A DNA stretch of 64,000 nucleotides, taken from contig JAWZYU010000004.1 in assembly GCA_038380435.1 (NCBI GenBank), forward strand, positions 20,992,001 through 21,056,000, given 5' to 3'. The stretch comes from Ryuthela nishihirai (Eukaryota; Arthropoda; Arachnida; Araneae; Heptathelidae). The translations under genes were made by a program, and so were the position numbers. This document shows, one piece after another, positions 22,096-34,379 of the stretch. The notes under the pieces were generated by a model. It was not told the origin of the DNA and did no database searches. It was given only the letters and a program-made list of their open reading frames with translations. Within the stretch, counting starts at the first letter, position 1, and each line of letters opens with the position of its first letter.

Positions 22096-23240
22096 GTTTT
22101 AATCAATAAATAACACCTGGTTCGTTATTAAAAGCGGTTGAAAAACCCTGCTCTATAGAGTTTAGGTCAGAAGAATACGCTGGCCATTGCCTCTACTTAA
22201 TATCCTCACTTTCCAGGAATTCATCAACTGCTTGAGCCCTATGATAACGGGTATTATCATCCATCAAAATAAGTTGGGGGTCCAACAGTCCCTTTAAAAG
22301 CTTCAAAGATGGTTGAAGCATATCGTCCCTTATACATCCAACCAGTCAGAGTGCCTCCAGAAAAGATATGAAATGGTGTCTGTTCATTTGACCGAATGCC
22401 GCCACAGATCATCAACATAATGGTATCATTCTCCGATGTTAGGGGCGGGGGTGGCTCAGTCGGTAGCGCGCCAGGCTCGTAATCTGTAGTTCCCAGATTC
22501 GAGTCCCAGCTGGGTCAGCGTTGAGATTTATCTCCGCAAAAATTCCCCGCCTTGCCCACGGTCAGTAAGGGACACCGATGGGCTTGGAAAGGCCACCGTC
22601 CGTCGGATGGAACGTTAAGTTGTGGCCCCGTGTGCGGGAGAGCCATACCCTGTGCACGTTAAAGAACACGCTGGATGGCCTTGACGGGAGGCTACCATCT
22701 GTCTCCCAACAGCTGTTCCAGTGGGTCCCCTCCCCCCAACCTTCTCTGAGCCTTCGGGGTCCATGCGACCTGGCCATTTAGCCCATGGTGTGCAAAAAAG
22801 TGCCGCTCAGAGGTAAAACAACCCAACCCAATCTCCGATGTTAAAATGTTGGTAACGAGTTACTTGTTCTTTCTTGATCAAGCACATCATTCTGAAGAAT
22901 GAATTGCTTGGCTGATATTGTTCTATCACTTAGGAGTATTCGTGGTATCGCACTCATCTACGATAACGTCTCTTATCTGTTGGAACCGCCTACAAAGTCC
23001 TGAAAACGCTGACTTGGGTGCATTTACCGACTTAGTTACATCAGTCTGGGATTGGCCAGACACATGCGATTGCTCTACCACGTATAAAAGCATCCATATG
23101 ATGTCTTCGTACCATACCGTTTCTTCTAAACGGTCCACCAACTTCAACACAACTCTTGTTCAACAGGAAATGAGTGACACAGAATCAGAGCCAAGTTTTT
23201 ATATCATTCTTGATTTACTTTCCGAGTCAAGTATGTAAAG
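22096..23240 (-). pseudogene. Tc1/IS630-type transposase relic split by SINE-A
   Basis: On minus: GTLTGWMYKGRYASTIFEAF near 22,340, then after a frameshift LMDDNTRYHRAQAVDEFLES (second catalytic Asp), a stop, and QWPAYSSDLNSIEQGFS near 22,150, where the third catalytic residue (Glu of the NPIE-type motif) is preserved. The N-terminal part is expected right of the SINE-A insertion (22,832-23,240), where the sequence is too degraded for motifs. The family is a DD34E cut-and-paste transposase. Frameshifts and stops make it dead. Confidence 0.7.
22442..22831 (+). repeat. SINE-A copy 7, inside the transposase relic
   Basis: Full-length, plus orientation, with a perfect 12-bp TSD tctccgatgtta at 22,430-22,441 and 22,832-22,843. 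Confidence 0.94.
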
Positions 23241-23357
23241 TTTGTCTAGTCAAGTGATTTTCGGAAGGCATACTACCTTGCCTATATATATAATGTTTCA
23301 TTGACATAAAAATTATGTTAATAATTCCAGTCATCTGCGACATATTTAACAATTTGT

Positions 23358-23780
23358 TGGGTTGGGTTGTTTTACCTCTGAGCGGCACTTTTTTGCACAT
23401 CATGGGCTAAATGGCCAGGTCACATGGATCCCGATAGCTCAGAGAAGGTTGGTTGAGGGGACCCACTGGAACAGCTGTTGGGAGACAGATGGTAGTCTCC
23501 CGTCAAGGCCATCCAGCGTGTTCTTTAACGTGAACAGGGCATGGATCTTCCGCACACGGGGCCACGGCTTAACGTCCCATCCGACGGACGGCGGCCTTTC
23601 CAAGCCCATCGGTCTCCCCTACTGACCGTGGGCAGGGCGGGGAATTTTGCGGAGATAAATCTCAACGCTGACCCAGCTGGGACTCGAACCTGCTGGGAAC
23701 TACAGATTACGAGCCTGGCTCTTTGACTGGGAACTACAGATTACGAGCCTGGCGCGCTACCGACTGAGCCACCCCGCCCC
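23358..23780 (-). repeat. SINE-A copy 8, with tandem duplication in the tRNA head
   Basis: Minus orientation; TSD ttaacaatttgt / ttaacagtttgt. Near 23,694-23,750 a segment of about 40 bp covering the anticodon-arm region (gggaactacagattacgagc) is present twice, so the head has a partial internal duplication between the A and B boxes. Confidence 0.9.
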
Positions 23781-23792
23781 TTAACAGTTTGT

Positions 23793-24926
23793 AAATTGCG
23801 TTTAACTTTTGGCCACCAGTGTCTCTTTGACAGGAGGCCTCCGTTTTTCTGGTTCAACGAGTCACCTTTTCCTTCTCATCACCGAATCTTGAGATTTGAC
23901 TGATGGAAAGGTTTGCCCTTAATCACAAGAAAACTAAACCCAAAGGGCATTACAAACGACTTAATTAAAATAATCCATCTCTATTTCATCATTTTCACAT
24001 TCTATACATCACAAAAAAAAGTAGCTCAGGGAAAGAATACCTGGCATATAATCAAGAGATCGTGCAAACGTTTTTGCTAATAACCTTGTAAAATTCGTCG
24101 TTGAGAAAAAAAATCAGACAGAAACTTAAGCCATCGACACCACCTAAGAGAGTAGGTAAGTAGGTAAGGCTAAAAAAAAACCCTTGGAAACCCGGAACAA
24201 TATTGAAAACATCTATATTCACATATTTCTCACAATCCCCTCTCCCACCCACCTTTGATATACGCAAAATAGCGTTTTGATCTCATCATCCTCTAAATCC
24301 TATATTATATTTTGCCTCCTTCCCATCTCACAGCAAAATTTTCTACTGCTGCCCATCGTTCAAGCGACAATGTTCAACATTATCACATGCTAAAAGACAA
24401 TTTCAGATAATCTGCCAATTTGTTCAGAATTTCACGATTTCTTTCATTTGCAGGATTTCCTTTCTTCGCTCTAATCCAATTACTTGGAAATGTCCGCTCG
24501 GCAAATCCTCAATAACCGAACACTTAACTACTTTCAATCGCTACTGAAATCTATCAAAAAATCCCGAGCACAGGAGAGACTTATAAAGACTTGATTTTAA
24601 ACTAAAAATATGAAAAAGACTTACAGCTCACGTTCAGCTAAATGCTTTTTTTTTTTTCAAAGTTTGTCTCGAGAATTTTTTTTTTGAAACTCGGCTCATG
24701 CTTGATCAATTTTTTAGAGTTCATTTCGAAACTGAATCGATCGCAAAATCTTTACTTCTCACATTCTTAGCAAAAAGGAATGAGAGTTTTTGCAAGTGTC
24801 TGGATACTCCAATACATCGAAACTATTTCTACTCTCGATCCTTTAATGCATTGAGACTATTTCTACTCTAAATTCATCTCCAGCATTCACTTGCAGAGTT
24901 TTTTTTTTTTTCATTAGTCATTCGAT
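23793..24926. other. Unassigned AT-rich DNA
   Basis: Many T/A runs (e.g. 24,645-24,657 and 24,900-24,911). The sequence around 24,784-24,860 has a short internal repeat (ctatttctactctcgatcc / ctatttctactctaaattc). No gene. Confidence 0.4.
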
Positions 24927-24939
24927 CTCTATCAATCTT

Positions 24940-25327
24940 GGGGCGGGGGTGGCTCAGTCGGTAGCGCGCCAGGCTCGTAATCTGTAGTTCCCAGGTTCGA
25001 GTCCCAGTTGGGTCAGCGTTGAGATTTATCTCCGCAAAATTCCCCGCCCTGCCCACGGTCAGTAGGGGACACCGATGGGCTTGGAAAGGCCGCCTTCCGT
25101 CGGATGGGACGTTAAGCCGTGGCCCCGTGTGCGGGAGAGACATACCCTGTGCACGTTAAAGAACACGCTGGATGGCCTTCACGGGAGGCTACCATCTGTT
25201 TCCCAACAGCTGTTCCGGTGGCTCCCCTCCTCCAACCTTCTCTGAACCTGCGGGGTCCATGTGACCTGGTCAATTAGCCCATGGTGTGCAAAAAAGTGCC
25301 GCTCAGAGGTAAAACAACCCATCCCAA
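24940..25327 (+). repeat. SINE-A copy 9
   Basis: Full-length, plus orientation. TSD ctctatcaatctt at 24,927-24,939 and 25,328-25,340. Confidence 0.93.
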
Positions 25328-25611
25328 CTCTATCAATCTTACCACCCTTTCTTAAACTTCCAGGGAACTATTTCTTAATATTCGCTCACGAAGTTCAAGT
25401 ATAATATCAAAACGCCAACAGAATACTAAGTACAGTTCAGTTGAGTTCATACGAGCTTATTAAAAGTTGCAGTTGTTAAAAATATTTCTGGTATAGTATC
25501 TTAGATTATGTTTGTTCAAATATGTTGTATGTATCTCAAAATAATACCAATATTAACACTCATTTAGCTTTGCATTTAAATGAATTGAAAATTGATCAGA
25601 TGTGTATTTAC

Positions 25612-25825
25612 GTAAAAATAAAAATAAATGAATTATCCCTGAATCAGCTGCTTGCCAGAAAGGTCCGACAGAAGCCTGTCAGCATAATACGACATTAAGA
25701 AGATCTCTGAGGAAGATTAAACCTCAGCAGATGGGGCAACACAAGAAAGGAAGCATTTACATTTATCCAGAAATTATACCTGGGTCCCTCTGATCAATAG
25801 CCAAGCCCGCTAACCAACAGCGATT
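25612..25825 (-). repeat. SINE-B copy, old
   Basis: Diverged SINE-B: tail side atgaattatccctgaatcag, motif cagctgcttgcca, and a tRNA-like head near 25,790-25,825 (acctgggtccctctgatcaa...agcccgctaacca). The B box is degraded. Confidence 0.75.
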
Positions 25826-26029
25826 GCGTCTTTTAATATTTTTTTTATGAAAATGAAACTTTAGTTTTTGTCGAAAAATAATATTTCATTCTTTAAAAGA
25901 ACTGTGGAAGAAATTTTTTTGGCAAAACGACAATGAACTTTCAGGTCACTGAATTGTCCTTTTGCACATAAAAATTGGATTATTATTAAATCAGTTCTAT
26001 GTTTTCTTCCTCAGAACGTAATTCTAAAG

Positions 26030-26417
26030 TTGGGTTGGGTTGTTTTACCTCTGAGCGGCACTTTTTTGCAAACCATGGGCTAAATGGCCAAGTCACATGG
26101 ACCCCGAAGGCTCAGAGAAGGTTGGGGGAGGGGACCCACTGGAACAGCTGTTGGGAGACAGATGGTAGCCTCCCGTCAAGACCATCCAGCGTGTTCTCTA
26201 ACGTGCACAGGGTATGGCTCTCCCGTACACGGGCCACGGCTTAACGTCCCATCCGACGGACGGCGGCCTTTCCAAGCCCATCGGTGTCCCCTACTGACCG
26301 TGGGCAGGGCGGGGAATTTTTGCGGAGATAAATCTCAACGCTGACCCAGCTGGAACTCAAACCTGGGAACTACAGATTACGAGCCTGGCGCGCTACCGAC
26401 TGAGCCACCCCCGCCCC
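26030..26417 (-). repeat. SINE-A copy 10
   Basis: Full-length, minus orientation. TSD gtaattctaaag on both sides (26,018-26,029 and 26,418-26,429). Confidence 0.93.
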
Positions 26418-26429
26418 GTAATTCTAAAG

Positions 26430-26959
26430 ATATACTGACTAGATATAAGTATAAGAAATACACACGAACTTCGCACTCCTAAACACAATCCTAATTCTTT
26501 ACCCACTTAGCTCTCCAAAGTCAGACAGCTTCAATTTCATTTCTAACTAATCAGTTTCTACAAGGTTGTGCATATTGAGCCATAGATTCTTAATCAATTA
26601 TCCGAGTTTATTGAAATTTAAAAGTAGGTGCCCGAAATTGTCTAATCTTTTCATCCGAACCTGACAATTAATTAACTGAAATAATCGATAATAAATTATG
26701 TAAAACGTCCAATATCGGCTATAAAACCTATCTTTGAAAACATTAAAATGCATTTTAGGAAACGTTACATGTTTCGTCTAGGCACGCACATTATAGATTC
26801 TTTACAAAAAAAATCAAGTCTTCCAAATTTGCTCTTTCACTCGTACTCAAAACTCTAAATTTATCTTTTGAGGATCAGCAGCGATTCAGAAATTACAAAG
26901 TAGATCAACGTGAAAGGAAAAACAGCAGAAACGATTGAGCAGTAATGTCAGTCTTTTCA
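26430..26959. other. Unassigned AT-rich DNA
   Basis: No repeat or gene recognised. It adjoins the abrupt 3' break of LINE copy 2. Confidence 0.4.
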
Positions 26960-26983
26960 CTTTAAGGGCGTGCGTGCGTGCCA

Positions 26984-27301
26984 TTAAAGACCATTAACCA
27001 TTAAGAATCTAGACCATTTACGGTCAAAATCTTTCCCTTGCAAAGAATTTCGTATAACATAATCAATAACCAAACAAAACAGAAAAGGAGACAAACCGCA
27101 CCCTTGTCTCACTGCACTAGCAATGCTAAACCAATCGCTGCAAGACGTATCAACTCTCACACGTGACTCAGTGTTATTATAGAGAGCTTTCATTACATTA
27201 ACTAACTTATCAGGTATTCCATATGATCTAGCAATCAACCACGAATTATGTCGATCAACAGAGTCAAAAGCCTTTTTCAAATCTATGAAGCTAACAACCA
27301 C
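26984..27301 (-). pseudogene. LINE copy 2 RT core
   Basis: 105 codons with the RT palm start FIDLKKAFDSVDRHNSW (motif A Asp present), YGIPDKLVNVMKALY, SAVRQGCGLSPFLFCLVIDY (motif B) and a break before the YADD motif, which is not found. Upstream at 27,340-27,545 are degraded NYRGISLLS and GFRSR-like blocks. Confidence 0.8.
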
Positions 27302-28354
27302 AGGTTTCTGAAACTCTAAACATTTCTTAAGAATCTGACTAAGTGAAAATGTTTAATCAAAACATCCCCTACTACTTCTGAATCCACATTGCTCATCACG
27401 CAGTTGTCCATCAACCAAATTCTTAATTCTTTTAAGTATAATCATTCAAAGAATTTTACCTGGAACAGAAGGTAAAAAAAATCCCCCTATAATTATCACA
27501 AGAACTGCGATCATCGTTTTTAAAAATCGGAACAATGATAGCTCAAGTAAAATCCTTAGGAACAACACCTTTATCATAAAAAATATTTAAAATAATAGTC
27601 AGCCATGTGACAACACAAATGTTCCCAGTTCTAATTATTTCAGTGGTGATTTCATCCACCCCTGGGGATTTATGCAGTTTTAATTTAGTGATAGCCAATG
27701 CGACTTCGGAATGTGATATAGGGCCATCATAATAGCCATATAGCATAGTAATGCATCTATCCTCATTAGAAACAATGGGAGTACAAATAATCACATTATT
27801 TAGAACATCTCTGAAATGCTCAGCCTATCTAGCCATCACAGAATCCTCACCTTCAACCACCTTCCCATATTTATCCTTCAATCCCTGTGTACCTATGTTT
27901 TTCTTCCCACGTAAAACATTAACAATCTGGTACAACCCCTGCTGTTGTGCTGTCTACCAGCTTCCCTCTGCTTTGTCAGCCAAGCTATGAGGTCAAAGAT
28001 TCTTATCAGCTGTTAACTGATTCTTTACATGTTTATTAAGCTCGTTGTAATGGCCTCTGTTAGAACAGTAGAGTGTTTCATTCATATTAATCCTGCACTT
28101 CCTTCTTTCAGAAATATGTTCCATAGCCTTATCACTCAAGTAATATTTTTCCTCTGCTTCCTTTTATCCAAAAGAGTACTGTTGGTTTCAAGAAAAGCCT
28201 GTTTAAACTGATCCCATTCTTTCTCAACCTCAGCAGTAATCAAACCACGATTGTCATAATGACTAAGTAGCCTATCATAGTATGCTTTGGTTATATCTGG
28301 GTCTTTCAGATATTCAGTGTTAAAGCTAATTTTCTTAGCTTTAACACAACTTTT

Positions 28355-28807
28355 TTAAGCTTCAGCTGCAAAATTCTTTTTACCAGATAATGGTAAGATC
28401 CAATTTTTGAGTCCCCTGTATGATCTGGTATTCCTAACTGAACTAGCCCATTTGCTGTTAATTAAAATATAATCTATCATATTCCTGTGCAACTCATCAG
28501 GTGAAACCCATGTATATTTATAAATGTCCCGGTATTTGTAGTATGTGCTAGTTATTCGCAAGCCATTAAGTTTACTTACCTGTAGGAGACGTTCCCCATT
28601 GCCACTGGAACAACCAATGTGAAAGGGACCTAAAACTCCTGTCCAAAGATTAGAGTCAATACCAACTTTAGCATTGAAGTCACCTAACACAAGAGAAATA
28701 TCTCCTTCCTTCACAAAATTCAAAATATCCTGATGCTGGCTGTAAAATGTATCCTTTCCATTCTCATTAGAGTCACCTGTGGGAGCATAACAACAGATGA
28801 TATTCAA
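28355..28807 (-). pseudogene. LINE copy 2 endonuclease, C-terminal part
   Basis: 150 codons: IICCYAPTGDSNENGKDTFY, LVLGDFNAKVG (catalytic GDFN), NGERLLQVSKLNGLRI and MIDYILINSKWASSVRNTRS. The frame is lost just before the SDH motif (IGS...H is read out of frame near 28,400), so this copy is also broken. Confidence 0.8.
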
Positions 28808-29286
28808 GTCGTTAATTTTTGTTTTAAATTTTGCTCTAAGAAATCTTTCATTAATGCAGTCATATCTAGAAGAGCATCATTGGCGTGTCTGCTGACAAGC
28901 AAACCTACACCTTGGAGATGCTTTCCATTCTCCCTCCCTGAAAAGAGAAATTTAAAGTTATTTTTAAGTATCTCTCCTTCACCTGTCCATCTGGTCTCTT
29001 GCAAACCCAGAATATCTAGGTCATAACGGTGGAATTCCTGCTTGAGGACATCAAGATCTCTATATAACATCCTCACGTTCAACGTACCTGCAGAGAGAAA
29101 ATGATTCGTACGATTTTTAAAGAAACTATGTTTATTGAGAGATGTAGAGCTAACAATATCAAACAACCCTTGATCGCAGGCATGGGGCAAAGACCTGTTC
29201 CTCCTCCAATAAAGACTGAAGTCACCGATGCTAGTAGGAACTTCAGGTACCAAAAGCCTTTTCAAGTGGACCTTTTCAAGAGCCAT
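28804..29286 (-). pseudogene. LINE copy 2 endonuclease, N-terminal part
   Basis: 160 codons. It shows SAGTLNVRMLYRDLDVL (Trp of GTWNVR replaced by Leu), LDILGLQETRWTGEGEI (catalytic Glu block intact) and GVGLLVSRHAN, then frameshifts at about 28,810. Continues in the next frame at 28,355-28,807. Confidence 0.8.
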
Positions 29287-29814
29287 ATGACCTGCCTAAG
29301 ATACATTAATCCACTTTAGGATTGACGATGCCCAACTAGCTAAGTGAGGGATCAGGTACCTGCGATGGCCACTGATCAAGATTATCCACCAGCTGATATA
29401 AGGTATCCCGTGCCTCTGTTCATTAAGGCTGGCAACCCAGAAGCAAACAGAAAGCACAGCGGCAGATTCTCCCTCGGCAGAAGCCCACCAGTGCTAGGAT
29501 CCATAATCAAATTCAAATACATAAGCTAATCCAGTCTAGTGGGAATAAATAGTCAGCACCAGGACCTTATGAAGTTGACCACTCCTCAGCAGGTTTGAAA
29601 AAAAGGAAAAAGTGGCCATAGATGATCAGATCAGTAGGCCAAACTGAACTGGCAGTCCTCCTCTTCCGTTCTCTTTTGAAAGGTACTAACGGCCTGAACC
29701 ACGAGAAGGCAGGGTCGGACCTTAGGTACTAGACCTGGCCGGTTCTGTGCATCATCACTGGGGATTGGTACACAGCTCTCCTTCCAGTTTAGGCCTAGCT
29801 ACCATTTACACCGA

Positions 29815-31004
29815 ATAATCTTTTACGCTAATGATCCATCTTTGTATGAAACTGTGAGAACATTACAGGTAGGCCTAATCCTCAATACAAAAAAAAGATA
29901 TTTCGAATACAACAAGCATCTTTAATCAATCTGAAGGTGAAATCTGCCAATTTCCAAATAAATATGTATCCATTCTCTGAAGCAAGAACATCGAGAGTCT
30001 TACATTTCTTCACTTTTTTTCTGGTTTTTAAACAACGTAGAATGTTCTATTAAATCAAAAGCGAAGTTTTTTTTATTTTTGAGATTATTTTCAGCTCTTT
30101 GTTTTTGTAGTAAAAGAAATAACGAATCAAGAGAGTCAAAAGAATTTCCAACGAGTGCAACAGAATAGCGAACTTTAAAACAACAATGATGTTCTGGTGT
30201 TCCCGCAATGTAACGTAACTGAATCACTTTCTTGTTTTATCTGATGCACTCAGATGGAAAACCAAAGGTCGTTTAACTGGTGATCTGGAAATAAATTTCA
30301 TGCGGTTGTTGGCAAAGTTTTGCGTGGTTTTGGACTCAGTGACCCTTGAAAATCGCAAAAATTAAATTCCAGTGGTCTAACACAGATTTATGACAATACA
30401 GTCAGAAACAGATGTAACGATTCTAGAAAATAAAAAGATCCCGATCCCTGTGATGGAAAATTTCGAAAGGCGAAAGTCAAGAACGCCCCGGCCAAATCAT
30501 TGGACGGGAAAAGAGAAGAAAGCAAACAACCTGGACCGCCACTGAAAAGCAATACGTGAAAGAATTGGCTTTGGAAAGACGAAGCACCGAAGAGATGAAA
30601 AATAGAGAGAAAATGGGAAGAAAAAATGCCTTCGCATAAAGAAGAAGAATGTTGGGAGGGAAAAAAGAGTTCATAGAGATGGCTTTCCCCAGAGTTTTGC
30701 ACGGCCCAAGTAAAAAAGAACGGGAATTTACAGAAGAATCGAATTATGAAGAGATTTCACTGAATATGCAGCGATGATGGGATATAATTCTTTCTATTTC
30801 AATCCAGTGTTGTCCTAAACCTTTCCCCGTTTCTAAAACAATTTTTCTTCGATTTTTTAAACTTTGTATTAAAACAGGATGATAAAGACTATTAAAAAAA
30901 TAATTTACCTTTCGAGAAGAATGATTATTAGTCATTTATTAATTCCGTGTTCCGAATGGTTTTAAGAATGCCTCTGGAGGATTCATCAGCAATGTAGTAT
31001 TTAC
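29815..31004. other. Unassigned AT-rich DNA
   Basis: No repeat or gene recognised. The ORFs at 30,388-30,702 and 30,000-30,227 (minus) are low-complexity and hydrophobic or K-rich, consistent with chance. An A/G-rich tract lies at 30,420-30,740. Confidence 0.35.
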
Positions 31005-31016
31005 AGAAGCAGTCTG

Positions 31017-31391
31017 GGTTGTTTTACCTCTGAGCGGCACTTTTTTGCCCACCATGGGCTAAATGGCCAGGTCACAAGGACCCCGAAGGCTCAGAGAAGG
31101 TTGGGGGAGGGGACCCACTGGAACAGCTGTTGGGAGACAGATGGTAGCCTCCCGTCAAGGCCATCCAGCGTGTTCTTTAACGTGCACAGTGTATGGCTCT
31201 CCCGCACACGGGGCCACGGCTTAACGTCCTATTCGACGGACGGCAGCCTTTCCAAGCACACTGGTGTCCCCTACTGACCGTAGGCAGGGAATTTTGCGGA
31301 GATAAACCTCAACGCTACCCAGCTGGGACTCGAACCTGGGAACTACAGATTACGAGCCTGGCGCGCTACCGACTGAGCCACCCCCGCCCCT
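31017..31391 (-). repeat. SINE-A copy 11
   Basis: Minus orientation, TSD agaagcagtctg (31,005-31,016 and 31,392-31,403), with small deletions in the 'gtgggcagggcgggg' region. Confidence 0.92.
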
Positions 31392-31570
31392 AGAAGCAGT
31401 CTGTAGTTGAGACGAATTAGAAAATTCCAATCACCAATTGTAACCTCGAGTTCTTCTCGAGTTTCTTTGTAGCTAACTGAGCCCAGCATGACATTTAAGT
31501 CACTGAAGATGATAATAAATATGACTAAATTTTCGAGCATCGGGCTAAACACTTAAACCTCCCTCTCTCA

Positions 31571-32213
31571 GAAAGGAGACACCAATGGGCTTGGAAAAAC
31601 CGCCGTCCGTCGGATGGTGTGTAAAGCCGTGATACCGTATGCAAGGGAGCCATATTCTTTGCAAGTTAAAGTACATCTTGATGGGATGGCTTCAACCTGT
31701 CTCCTAATAGCTGTTCAGAGAGTCCCTTCCCGAAGGGGCGGGGGTGGCTCAGTCGGTAGCGCGCCAGGCTCGTAATCTGTAGTTCGCAGGTTCGAGTCCC
31801 AGCTGGGTCAGCGTTGAGATTTATCTCCGCAAAATTCCCCGCCCTGTCCACGGTCAGTAGGGGACACCGATGGGCTTGGAAAGGCCGCCGTCCATCGGAT
31901 GGGACGTTAAGCCGTAGCCCGTGTGCGGGAGAGCCATACCCTGTGCACGTTAAAGAACACGCTGGATGGCCTTGACGGGAGGCTACCATCTGTCTCCCAA
32001 CAGCTGTTCCAGTGGGTCCCCTCCCCCAAACTTCTCTGAGCCTTCGGGGTCCATGTGACCTAGCCATTTAGCCCATGGTGTGCAAAAAAGTGCCGCTCAG
32101 AGGTAAAACAACCCAACCCTTCCCGAAACCTTCCCTAAGCTAATGGGATCCTTGTGACCTGACCATTTAGACCATTGAGTGCAAAAAGCACCGCTCAGAC
32201 ATTAAACAACCCA
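31571..32213 (+). repeat. SINE-A copy 12, old, head missing, split by copy 13
   Basis: Diverged SINE-A body (accaatgggcttggaaaaac..., agttaaagtacatcttgatg...) at 31,571-31,734. It continues after the inserted copy with ccttccctaagctaatggga ... cgctcagacattaaacaacc (to 32,213). Confidence 0.85.
31735..32116 (+). repeat. SINE-A copy 13, nested in copy 12
   Basis: Full-length, plus orientation. The perfect 11-bp TSD cccttcccgaa (31,724-31,734 / 32,117-32,127) lies within the older SINE, giving a clear relative age. Confidence 0.94.
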
Positions 32214-32685
32214 AACGTCGATATTTATAGAAAGGTAATACAACTCTAATAGGTTTTCAATGTAACTTTCATGAAAAACTTTAATCCAAAATAGTTCCTC
32301 ATTGCTTTGTTATCTTCCCCTAAAATTTCATCCTCTTTCTAAAATTGTTTTCATTAATGTCACGTAAAACAAAAATTTCGTTTCATCGACTAACACACAC
32401 AAAAAAAGAAAAAAAAACTGCTAAACAAGAATAAGAAAACTGTTAAGACTTACTTTAGAATTTAAGGTGAAAAACTCTCACATAATCTCTCATTAGCAAA
32501 ACACAATCAGCTCGAGACAAATATAAAAGTATATTTATTTAAACTTTGCATATTGATCTTGGTAGCATTTATTTAAATTCTTTATTGTTCCACAGTTTTC
32601 TAAAACTTACAACCTTTCTTTATTTTAACATTACATGGAGAAATCGTTTAAAAAATTTTCCAAGTTATTATTTTACTCGGAACAG
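32214..32685. other. Unassigned AT-rich DNA
   Basis: No repeat or gene recognised. Confidence 0.4.
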
Positions 32686-32697
32686 TTTGCACCCAGG

Positions 32698-33027
32698 TTG
32701 GGTTGTTTTACCTCTGAGCGGCACTTTTTTTGCACACCATGGGCTAAATGGCCAGGTTCCATGGACCCCAAAGGCTCAGAGAAGGTTGGGGGAGGGGACC
32801 CACTGGAACAGCTGTTGGGAGACCATTAAGCCGTGGCACACGGGGCCACTGCTTAACGTCCCATCCGACGGACGGCGGCCTTTCCAAGCCCATCTGTGTC
32901 ACCTACTGACCGTGGGCAGGGCGGGGAATTTTGCGGAGATAAATCTCAACGCTGACCCAGCTGGGACTCGAACCTGTGAACTACAGATTACGAGCCTGGC
33001 GCGCTACCGATTGAGCCACCCCCGGAC
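32698..33027 (-). repeat. SINE-A copy 14, internally deleted
   Basis: Minus orientation, TSD tttgcacccagg / tttcacccagg. The middle, from gggagac to about cacacggggcc, is replaced by a short 'cattaagccgtgg' junction, a deletion of about 65 bp. Confidence 0.9.
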
Positions 33028-33040
33028 ATTTTCACCCAGG

Positions 33041-33542
33041 ATTCCGGCTGCTTTTAATTGGTCACAAAAATAATGATTTTCATTTCGCTTAAGATTTTAC
33101 ATTTCTCACATGTCACGTAACAGAAGAAACAAGAATTATGCCGTAAACATTTGCAGCTACACCAAGTTTCTTTCAGTTCTGCGTTACTCGAAATTTATCC
33201 CACGTAACGTTTTGGATTACGCGTTTGCTGCCAGATTTCCGCCAGATTTGCTTTTCCTATTCATTTTGTTCGGAATCTCCTCTCATTTCAATGCGTTGCC
33301 ACCATTGTTTTTTTCAGTAAATTTTTCGGATGAGAAGCAAACAATGTTCTTCTAACAAAAAAAGTTAGAAAAACGGAAAACTTCCCGAAGAGCTGTGAAA
33401 GGTGGAAAATAGTTTTTAAAGAGTTTTTAACAACCCTCAATGGATGTCAAATATCCTTTTCTGTCGTCGCTGTTGTTTACATCGTTCCGATGACGGATCG
33501 ATTTTTTTTCCAGCAAAAGACACCGGGATTGAAATCTTCATG
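33041..33542. other. Unassigned DNA
   Basis: No repeat or gene recognised. ORF 33,110-33,355 has no known motif. Confidence 0.35.
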
Positions 33543-33554
33543 CACAGTTTCCGG

Positions 33555-33945
33555 TTGGGTTGGGTTCTTTTACCTCTGAGCGGCACTTTTTTGCACACCA
33601 TGGGCTAATTGGCCAGGTCACATGGACCCCGAAGGCTCAGAGAAGGTTGGGGGAGGGGACCCACTGGAACGGCTGTTGGGAGAGAGATGGTAGCCTCCCG
33701 TCAAGGCCATCCAGCGTGTTCTTTAACGTGCACAGGGTACGACTCTCCCGCACACGGGGCCACGGCTTAACGTCCCATCCGACGGACGGCGGCCTTTCCA
33801 AGCCCATCGGTGTCCCCTAGTGACCGTGGGCAGGGCGGGGAATTTTGCGGAGAAAAATCTCAACGCTGACCCAGCTGGGACTCGAACCTGGGAACTACAG
33901 ATTACGAGCCTGACGCGCTACCGACTGAGCCACCCCCGCTCCACA
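33555..33945 (-). repeat. SINE-A copy 15
   Basis: Full-length, minus orientation. TSD cacagtttccgg / cacagcttccgg. Confidence 0.92.
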
Positions 33946-33994
33946 CACAGCTTCCGGTGATTTGAAATCCTTAAGTTTGTTTCAACTCAACCTA

Positions 33995-34379
33995 TGGGGG
34001 TATAACCAGTCGGTATCACACCAGACTCGTAAAATGCAGTTCACAGGTTCGAGCCCCAACTGTGTCAGCACTGAGATTTATCTCTGCTAACTTTTACCCC
34101 CCCCCCCCACTACTCTTGGTGAGAAAGGGGACGCCGAGGGCTCGAAAAGTCCGCCGTCCGTCGGGTGGAACTTTAAGCCATGTCCTCTCCTTTTACATAA
34201 TTCTGGATCTTAAAGAACACGCTGGATAAACATGACGGGAAGTCTTCATCTGTTTCCTAATAATTGTTCCGTTAATCTCCTTCCCCAAATTTCTCTGCGC
34301 CTCTGGGGCCCTTGTGACCTGGCCATTTAGTCCGGTGTGTGCAAAAAAAGTGCCTCTCAGAGAAAAACAACTCAACCCA
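33995..34379 (+). repeat. SINE-A copy 16, old
   Basis: Diverged plus-orientation copy, only about 50 bp from copy 15. The A box is degraded (ataaccagtcggtatcacac), the B box is recognisable (ggttcgagcccc), there is a long C run at about 34,097-34,108, and the 3' end is agagaaaaacaactcaaccc. Confidence 0.85.

Larger units (their letters stand above)
26960..29813 (-). mobile_element. APE-type LINE, copy 2 (5' end present, 3' cut, inactive)
   Basis: Minus-strand copy of the LINE at 8.3 kb. Its 5' end near 29,813 (taggcctaaactggaaggag in minus) matches copy 1's. Order: 5' region 29,290-29,813; endonuclease 28,355-29,286 in two frames; linker 27,543-27,794 (KLKLHKSPGVDEITTEIIRT); RT 26,984-27,301. 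The ORF2 C-terminus and 3' UTR are missing beyond about 26,960, which is unusual because LINEs normally lose the 5' end. So a later deletion or rearrangement is likely. Confidence 0.85.

Noticed and set aside
22442..22520. Functional tRNA gene (A and B boxes present)
   Set aside because: The same head occurs in dozens of SINE copies with conserved bodies, and the acceptor stem does not pair, so it is a SINE promoter.
30388..30702. 104-codon hydrophobic minus ORF
   Set aside because: Phe/Leu/Ser-rich translation of the complement of an A/G-rich tract; no splice or start context.
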